Shown here piece after piece: positions 58,150 through 64,000 of a stretch of DNA of 64,000 nucleotides. A model generated the notes under the pieces. The model was given only the letters and a program-made list of their open reading frames with translations, did no database searches and was not told where the DNA came from. How positions within the stretch are numbered: the first letter of the stretch is position 1; each line of letters starts with the position of its first letter. The stretch is from Alligator mississippiensis. Lineage: Eukaryota > Chordata > Crocodylia > Alligatoridae. Position numbers and translations under genes: made by a program. Location of the stretch: contig NC_081829.1 in the NCBI RefSeq assembly GCF_030867095.1, positions 67,229,181 to 67,293,180 on the forward strand. The letters run 5' to 3'.

Positions 58150-60409
58150 GTGTCACTTCAAGACAGCGTTCTGGGTGACAGCAATCATCGCCTGCTGGAA
58201 TTCACCATCCAGCACAAGGTGGCAAAAGCCAGCAGCAAGGCAGCAGCCCTGGGCTTCATGAAGGCGGATTTCAATGAGGTAAGAAGAATAGTTGGGGAAG
58301 TACTGAGGTCACGGAGGGGAGGGGCGTCGGGTGTCCAAGAGGAGTGGTCGTTCCTTAAGGAGACGATCCTCCATGCCCAAAGGGAGATAATCCCAACAAG
58401 GATCGAAGGGGGCAAGAGGGCACAAAAGCCCCCATGGCTGACCAAAAGCATACGGGAACATCTCCTAGCTAAAGGGGAGGCATACACCCAATGGAAGGGA
58501 GGGGCCATCACCAGGGAAGACTATACCTCTGTTGCTCAGGGCTGCAGGGGGGCAGTTAGGAAGGCAAAGGCAGAGATGGAACTGGGACTAGCTACCCGGA
58601 TTAAGGACAACAAGAAGTCCTTTTTTAAATGTATAGGGGGCAAACAGAAGGTACCCGGTAATGTGGGGCCTCTGCAAGACATGCTAGGAAATCTGGTTGT
58701 CACGCCAGATGACAAGGCTAACCTATTTAACGATTTCTTTGCCTCCATTGTCCTCAACAGGGACCAGATCAGCCCATCTGCCGGGACCCCCTCAGGCCCC
58801 GGGGGAGGTGCACCCAGGCCTAGGGTCAGTGAGGATCGAGTCAGGGAACTTCTGGAGAGACTGGACATATTTAAATCAGCTGGTCCTGATGATCTCCACC
58901 CCAAAGTACTGAGGGAATTAGCAGAGGTCATTGCGGGACCCCGGCACAGCTTTACGAGCACTTGTGGTGCTCTAGTGTGGTGCCAGAGGACTGGAAAAGG
59001 GCCAATGTGGTTCCCATTTTCAAAAAAGGGAGGAAGGAGGACCCAGAGAACTATAGGTCAGTTAGTCTTACCTCGATCCTGGGTAAGCTTTTTGAGAGAA
59101 TTATCCTGGTGCATGTCCACCAGGGGCCAGCAGGGGAGATTATGCTTAGGGGCAACCAAAACGGGTTCATTAGAGGCAGGTCCTGTCAGACCAACCTGTT
59201 GGCCTTCTATGACCAGGTCACAAAATCCTTAGACGCAGGGGTAGCAGTGAACATAGTCTTTCTGGACTTCAGGAAGGCCTTTGACACTGTCTCTCACCCC
59301 ATTCTCATTAAAAAACTAAGGGACTGTGGCATCGACACCTACAGTCAAATGGGTCACTAACTGGCTGGAGGGCCGCACCCAGAGAGTGGTGGTGGACGGG
59401 TCATTTTCAACCTGGAGGGATGTGGGCAGTGGGGTCCCCCAGGGCTCGGTCCTCGGACCCGCGCTGTTCAACATCTTCATCAACGACTTGGACGAAGGGG
59501 TAAAAAGCACCCTATTCAAATTTGCTGATGACACTAAGATGTGGGGGGATGTGGGCACGCTAGAAGGGAGGAATAGGCTGCAATTGGACCTAGACAGGTT
59601 ACAAGGGTGGGCAGATGAGAACAGGATGGGTTTCAACACTGACAGGTGCAAGGTACTGCACCTGGGGGGAAGAACCAGCAGCATACCTACAGGCTGGGGA
59701 ATTCCCTTCTCATAAGTGGAGAAGCAGGAAAGGATCTTGGAGTCGTTATTGATGCCAAAATGAACATGGGCCGACAGTGTGGGGACACGGTCAGGAAGGC
59801 CAACTGCACCTTGTCATGCATCCACAGATGCATCTCAAGCAGGTCCAAGGAGGTGATCCTACCCCTCTATGCGACACTGGTCAGGCCGCAGTTGGAGTAC
59901 TGCGTCCAGTTCTGGGCGCCGCACTTCAGGAGGGATGTGGACAACATGGAGAGGGTCCAGAGGAGGGCCACCCACATGATCGGGGGCAGCAGGACAGGCC
60001 CTACGAGGAGAGGCTAAGGGACCTGAACTTGTTCAGCCTCCACAAGAGAAGGCTGAGGAGGGATCTAGTGGCCTGTTACAAACTAGTCAGGGGGGACCAG
60101 CAGGCATTGGGAGAGTCCCTGTTCCCTTGAGCACTACCAGGAGTGACTAGAAATAACAGTCACAAGCTGACAGAGGGTAGATTTAGACTAGACATCAGGA
60201 GGCGCTACTTCACAGTCAGGGCAGCTAGGAGCTGGAACCAACTTCCAAGAGAAGTGGTGCTGGCTCCTACCCTGGGGGTCTTTAAGAGGATGCTGGATGA
60301 ACACCTTGCTGGGGTCATTTGACCCCAGTACTCTTTCCTGCCCTGGCAGGGGGTTGGACTTGACGATCTGTCAAGGTCCCTTCCGACCCTACAAACTATG
60401 AAACTATGA
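58150..60409 (+). mobile_element. CR1 LINE, ~2.3 kb, frame-broken ORF2
   Basis: It starts near the end of the endonuclease domain (LGDSNHRLLEF-type block at ~58165-58200), then linker, RT with VFLDFRKAFD (~59260-59290) and FADD (~59521-59532), the CR1 C-terminal domain and 3' UTR. The end is GGTCCCTTCCGACCC plus ACTATGAA repeats (60394-60409). The frame shifts near 58945, 59345, 59670 and 59985, and a stop lies at 60128-60130. A 5'-truncated, inactive insertion; the 360-codon frame at its start is part of it and not a host gene. Confidence 0.9.
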
Positions 60410-61392
60410 AGAGATCCAGAGCCTAGCCACAGCCTTGCAGGACAAACAGGACACAGCTGGGGCTGTGTTGGGCTGTGAATCTTTGAACCCCAGTTAATAG
60501 GATTAATTAGGAGGCACCTGCAGGCAACTCAGAGAAAGTCAGCTGACTGAAAGAAAGGCAGGGCCTGAGGAATAAGGCTAGGCAGTCTGGTTCAGGGAGC
60601 TGAGCAGGAGGAGAGAGCACTGCAAAGGTGCGTGTGCAGTAGTAGTAGCAGCCTGCCAGTATGCAAGGACCTCAGCCAGCCAGAGAGCTGAAGGCTAGGG
60701 AAGGATTTAGGCCCAGAATTGAAGCAGCAGTCTGGTAGAGCCAGAAGGGCCGATATGTGTATTTTGATTATAGTTTGAATCTAGGAAGGCTCTGAAAGCC
60801 TGACCCAGGGGGGTAGGATTTGTGTTTGAGATTTTGATTTCAGTATACTGGGTTGGTTATTGAGGGATTGCCCCGTAGTGTCTCAACTAGCCTGAGGTGG
60901 GGCCAGGGCCCAAGGGGCCAGAGGTCACTGACTGGCCACAGCAGAGATATGGAGAATCTAGAAGCCTGATACAGATAGACCCAAAGGCTTGCAGGGGCGA
61001 CTGTAGGGGTGCTTAAGGAGGTCCCAGGGGGGTGCTGCAGTCTGACACACAAACCTAAGTGGACAAGTCAAGAAGCTGAGAACACTAAAGCTCAGTCCAG
61101 TCCATGGACTAGGGCTACAGGACTCAGAGCAAAAGGGCAGAGGCTGAGAAGGCCAAAGCCCAAAGTCCGACACTTCCAATGATAGGTTCACTCTTAGGCT
61201 CACAAGATTTATTAGGAGGGAGGCTGCCTAACACCAAAGGCATGGTGGGTGAGACCAGGAGCTGAGAGGGCACCCAAAGAGCTAGTCTGAGCCCGGGCAA
61301 GATTTGTGTAGCCACCAGGGGGCATCTTGACCACCCCTGGAACTCCAACCTGTTATAGACAGCCACAGCAGCCCTTGGGATAGGGGTATCAT
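60410..61392. other. Unclassified repeat-like DNA
   Basis: Moderately GC-rich sequence resembling LTR-type non-coding DNA, with GATTAATTAGGAGGCACC and CTGAGCAGGAGG motifs, but without TG/CA ends, TATA-polyA order or coding remnants that could be fixed. No gene was recognised. Confidence 0.35.
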
Positions 61393-61428
61393 TAGGGCTG
61401 TGCGAAGCTTTGGTAGCCAATTTGATTC

Positions 61429-62873
61429 TGTGGCAGGGCACCTTTGGTGAGGTGCCTGTCACTTCAAGAGCAGCAAACAGGCAGCAGCCAGGTGCCTGAT
61501 GAGGGCAGTCATTTGGCCCATAGCTATAATCTGGGCTGCAGTTTGCTGCAGGAAGGAAGGAGAAACATAGGCTGAGAGGCTGTTCCAATCAGAGTCAGGA
61601 GGTGAGGGCAGGGGTGAGGCCGGATAGGATAAGTGTGGCCCTGAGAGAGAGGGCAGTATGAAAGAGGCTGGGTGAGAGCCAGTGGTGTCACAACCCAAAG
61701 TTGTGATTTTTCGTTTGTGCGTGCGCTTCGGCACCGCTAAATTATTTCCCGCCAATTTGTCGCTTTCTTTGCACAGTAGAGTTCTCTGTTGCAAGAGAGA
61801 ACTCTGGTGCAACGGGGATTTCCTGCCAGATTACAGCTTCTTTGCAGGGTGCATCTCTTTTGCATCGTAGTGATACACGCTGTAAAGAAGTTCCCGCCAT
61901 TTGTATTAGGATTCACGCCACATTATTGGCCCATTCCTAATGTAGGCACACGTGGCGGCTAGCGATTGACTTGCTAGCCGTACAAAAGGCTTGGGTAGTT
62001 TCCGCCCAGGTCGGAGGAGGGAGGACAAAAGAGATTCTGTGTGAAGATGTCCAAGCGCTGCGGACCCTCGCGGACCTGGCGCGCCTCCCCTAAGCAGGCA
62101 ATAGAGGCAATAGAACCGAGCCTACGGAGCTTTAGCTTCTAGCCTCTCCCCGTCGCCGAGCGCAATCCTAGACGTATCCCTTTCCTGTAACTTCGGACCC
62201 GCGGAACCTAAGTAACTCTGGGGAAACTTTTCGAACCCAACCGAACCGGACCCGTGGAGCCTAGCAAACTCCGTGGGAGCAATCGATTTGTCGTGTTCCT
62301 CTAGTGAGGATCCAAGAGGGAGCTGTGCCTGGAAACCTGTCCAGCCTACACCAATACCATCTTTGGGTGTAAGTAAACAATCTTTTCAATCAACCATTAT
62401 GCCTCCGTAACTAATTCTAACTCGCGTGCGCTAAACCGCCCAGCGGTTCTCTCCAGCCCCGTGTGCCCGGGCTGCTGGCCACAGCCCGTGTGCAACGAAG
62501 ACGGGCCCGGCTCGCCCCCGGCTCGCACATGGTGACGGGAATGAGATCGGAATCGCCGCCGCACATGGCGACAAAGGTGGGATCGGGGCGTGGCCCGCAC
62601 AAGTGGAATGAGTAGGACACTGGTGAGAGAGGTGGTATGTGAGTGGCCCTCCGGGGCTGTAGAAAAGAGCTACAACTGCATGCAGTTTGCTCTGGCCACA
62701 GGCCAGAGAAGTAACACCAGAGTAACATCTGCAAGGCATGGGACCCGTGGAGGGGAGGCCAGAGCAGGTATTAAGGCCCTTGTCAGCAGGGCCAGTAATG
62801 GGTAACAACTCTAATATTTTTCCATCAAGGTGTGGCAGCCGGCGAAGACCTGATGAGGAGACACCCTGTTACA
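61429..62873 (+). mobile_element. LTR family D, copy 3, interrupted
   Basis: It begins TGTGGCAGGGCACCTTTGG as copy 2 does and ends CCCTGTTACA. GATTC before it (61424-61428) and GATTT after (62874-62878) look like a 5-bp duplication with one change. Its own sequence is 61429-61685 plus 62607-62873, much shorter than copies 1 and 2, so it has an internal deletion. The CpG-rich LTR at 61686-62601 splits it. Confidence 0.6.
61686..62601 (+). mobile_element. CpG-rich solo LTR of an endogenous retrovirus-like element
   Basis: It starts TGTCACAACCC and ends GTGGCCCGCACA. An exact 5-bp duplication AGTGG flanks it (61681-61685 and 62602-62606). Length is 916 bp. A TATA-like TACAAAAGG lies near 61981 and an AGTAAA near 62373. 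It has no coding sequence, hence a solo LTR. CpG dinucleotides are far more frequent than in the rest of the window. A 10-bp-stem hairpin is at 61778-61805. It was not matched to a named family. Confidence 0.8.
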
Positions 62874-62899
62874 GATTTAAAGGAGATTTGGCCAGATTT

Positions 62900-62960
62900 G
62901 GGGTCTGAATCTGAATCGAATCGGGAAACCCATTAAAAGGTCTGAATCAAATCAGAAGCT
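62900..62960. repeat. Degenerate GAATC-rich array, left part
   Basis: Repeated GAATC/GAATT pentamer-hexamer units on the plus strand. The matching right-hand part lies at 63777-63910. Confidence 0.6.
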
Positions 62961-63223
62961 TCTGAATTGAATTGGAAGCCTCCAAATAGATTCGGAGATT
63001 TGGGCAGTCCCTGCTTACTGTCCGTAGGGAGCTGGACCTGGGCTCCGTGCCAGCAACTAGGGGACGGGGCAGGGGCTGGAGGAGGGGAGGGGAAGGGACC
63101 ATGGGGTGACCCCCACCTGGCCTCATCCCCTGCTGACTCCCCCAACCCTCCCGAGTGTCCCCCCTACTGTCTCTCCCAGCCTCACCCATGGCCGCCCTGC
63201 CTGGCCCCAGCATCCCAGCACTT

Positions 63224-63241
63224 AAAAAAAAAAAAAAAAAA
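63224..63241. repeat. Poly-A tract (18 nt)
   Basis: Homopolymer A run inside the GC-rich centre of element E. No retroposed gene precedes it. Confidence 0.85.
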
Positions 63242-63776
63242 GCCCCACGCTCACTGGCTGCAGCAGTGGTGATCAGAGCCTCTGGGGGCTTGTGGCAGAG
63301 TGCCCCCATGCAGCATGGGGCAGTGGGGGGCAACGAAGATTGCTGTCTCCCCCTGCCTGGCACTTGCGCGGCAGCTGTCGCATCGCAAGGGTGCAGCACG
63401 GCTCGCCAGGGCCCCATGGAGCTTCGCATACTGTCTGGGAGTTGAGGCAGCTCAGGCAGAGCACTGCCAGGCTCCGGGTGACTGCTGGAGCCACCCCACC
63501 TCCAGGACAATGCGCAGCACTCTGCTGAGCCATGCTGCACATGTACAATGCAATAGCTGCCACGCAGGGGGGACAATCCCCGTACTGCACAGGGGGGCTC
63601 TGCTACAAGTCCGCAGAGGCTCCAATTGCTGCCACTGCAGCTGGTGAGTGCAGGGCTTTTTAAAGAGCTGGGACATTGGGGCCGGGCGGGGCAGCCATAG
63701 GAGGAATTGGGGAAGCGGCTGGGGGGTGGAGCCCCACTTGCCACCGCCACATCCCTGCCACTGCCGCCGCCACCTG

Positions 63777-63910
63777 TTTGATTCAGAGGAGATTCGGCTC
63801 TATTTGGCGGCCCAATCTCTGAATCTGAATCGGCTGAATCGAATCAGGATGGTGATTCGAATCACTGAGAATCGAATCATTGTCCCTCGAATCGGCCAAA
63901 TCTGAAGCCG
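63777..63910. repeat. Degenerate GAATC-rich array, right part
   Basis: Tandem GAATCTGAATCGGCTGAATC-like units fill the inner flank of the right end of element E, mirroring the left part at 62900-62960. Confidence 0.65.
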
Positions 63911-64000
63911 AATCCAATACTTGCTGCTTCGCATAGGCCTAGTATTCATAACTCCCATCCCACTTCTTGCAAGGCAAAGTGAAGTGGTATTAGTTCAACT

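Larger units (their letters stand above)
61393..63941. mobile_element. TIR (hAT-like) element E, interrupted by LTRs
   Basis: The left terminus TAGGGCTGTGCGAAGC and the reverse complement of the right terminus, TAGGCCTATGCGAAGC, match at 14 of 16 positions. Flanks GGTATCAT and GTATTCAT are similar with one indel, so an 8-bp duplication is possible. Both inner flanks carry GAATC-rich sequence. The LTR at 61429-62873 sits inside the left part, and the centre is GC-rich and non-coding. Confidence 0.6.

Noticed and set aside
58150..59232. 360-codon open frame as a host gene
   Set aside because: Its content is CR1 ORF2 (endonuclease end and RT start), and the frame is broken into the rest of the same CR1.

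Overview
This is vertebrate nuclear DNA, almost certainly sauropsid and most likely crocodilian. The evidence is the abundance of CR1 LINEs ending in short ATAGATTC- or ATGAAATC-type 3' repeats, several old hAT and other terminal-inverted-repeat families, a SCAN-capsid (Gmr1-like) LTR retrotransposon, and no Alu/L1-type mammalian repeats. The crocodilian call rests on the look of the CR1 3' ends and is inference.

Only one host protein-coding gene can be supported: an intact single-exon CH25H (cholesterol 25-hydroxylase) on the minus strand at 51750-52574. It has all its histidine clusters, a compact GC-box/TATA-like promoter and an interferon-regulatory-factor-like site just upstream. No other host exon, rRNA, functional tRNA or CRISPR array was recognised. 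The other open frames are either retroelement coding remnants or frames kept open by GC-rich repeats.

Layout. 0-11 kb: old repeats, a ~600 bp fold-back (2740-3340), two copies of one LTR family (4066-5406, 7334-8389), a short inverted-repeat element (6311-6563) and otherwise unremarkable AT-rich DNA. 11-13 kb: a complete ~1.8 kb solo LTR. 13-25 kb: GC-rich blocks, TIR elements (15485-16168, 20271-21021), an old CR1 (16848-17765), a GC-rich tandem array (22371-23250) and an AT-cored inverted repeat (23603-23864). 25-31 kb: a fairly open CR1 RT fragment, then a second copy of the 1.8 kb LTR that was later split by a Gmr1-like LTR element (27933-30493). 31-40 kb: MITE-like elements and CR1 fragments. 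40.3-43.3 kb: a three-layer nest (hAT-like > second hAT-like element with a perfect 8-bp target duplication > CR1). 43-51 kb: mostly sequence without recognised features. 51-53 kb: CH25H. 53-58 kb: flanking DNA with two small transposons. 58-60.4 kb: a decayed CR1. 61.4-63.9 kb: another nest (TIR element > LTR > CpG-rich solo LTR).

No genes act together here. The interest lies in the CH25H regulatory region and in a nested transposon record whose target-site duplications give relative insertion ages.
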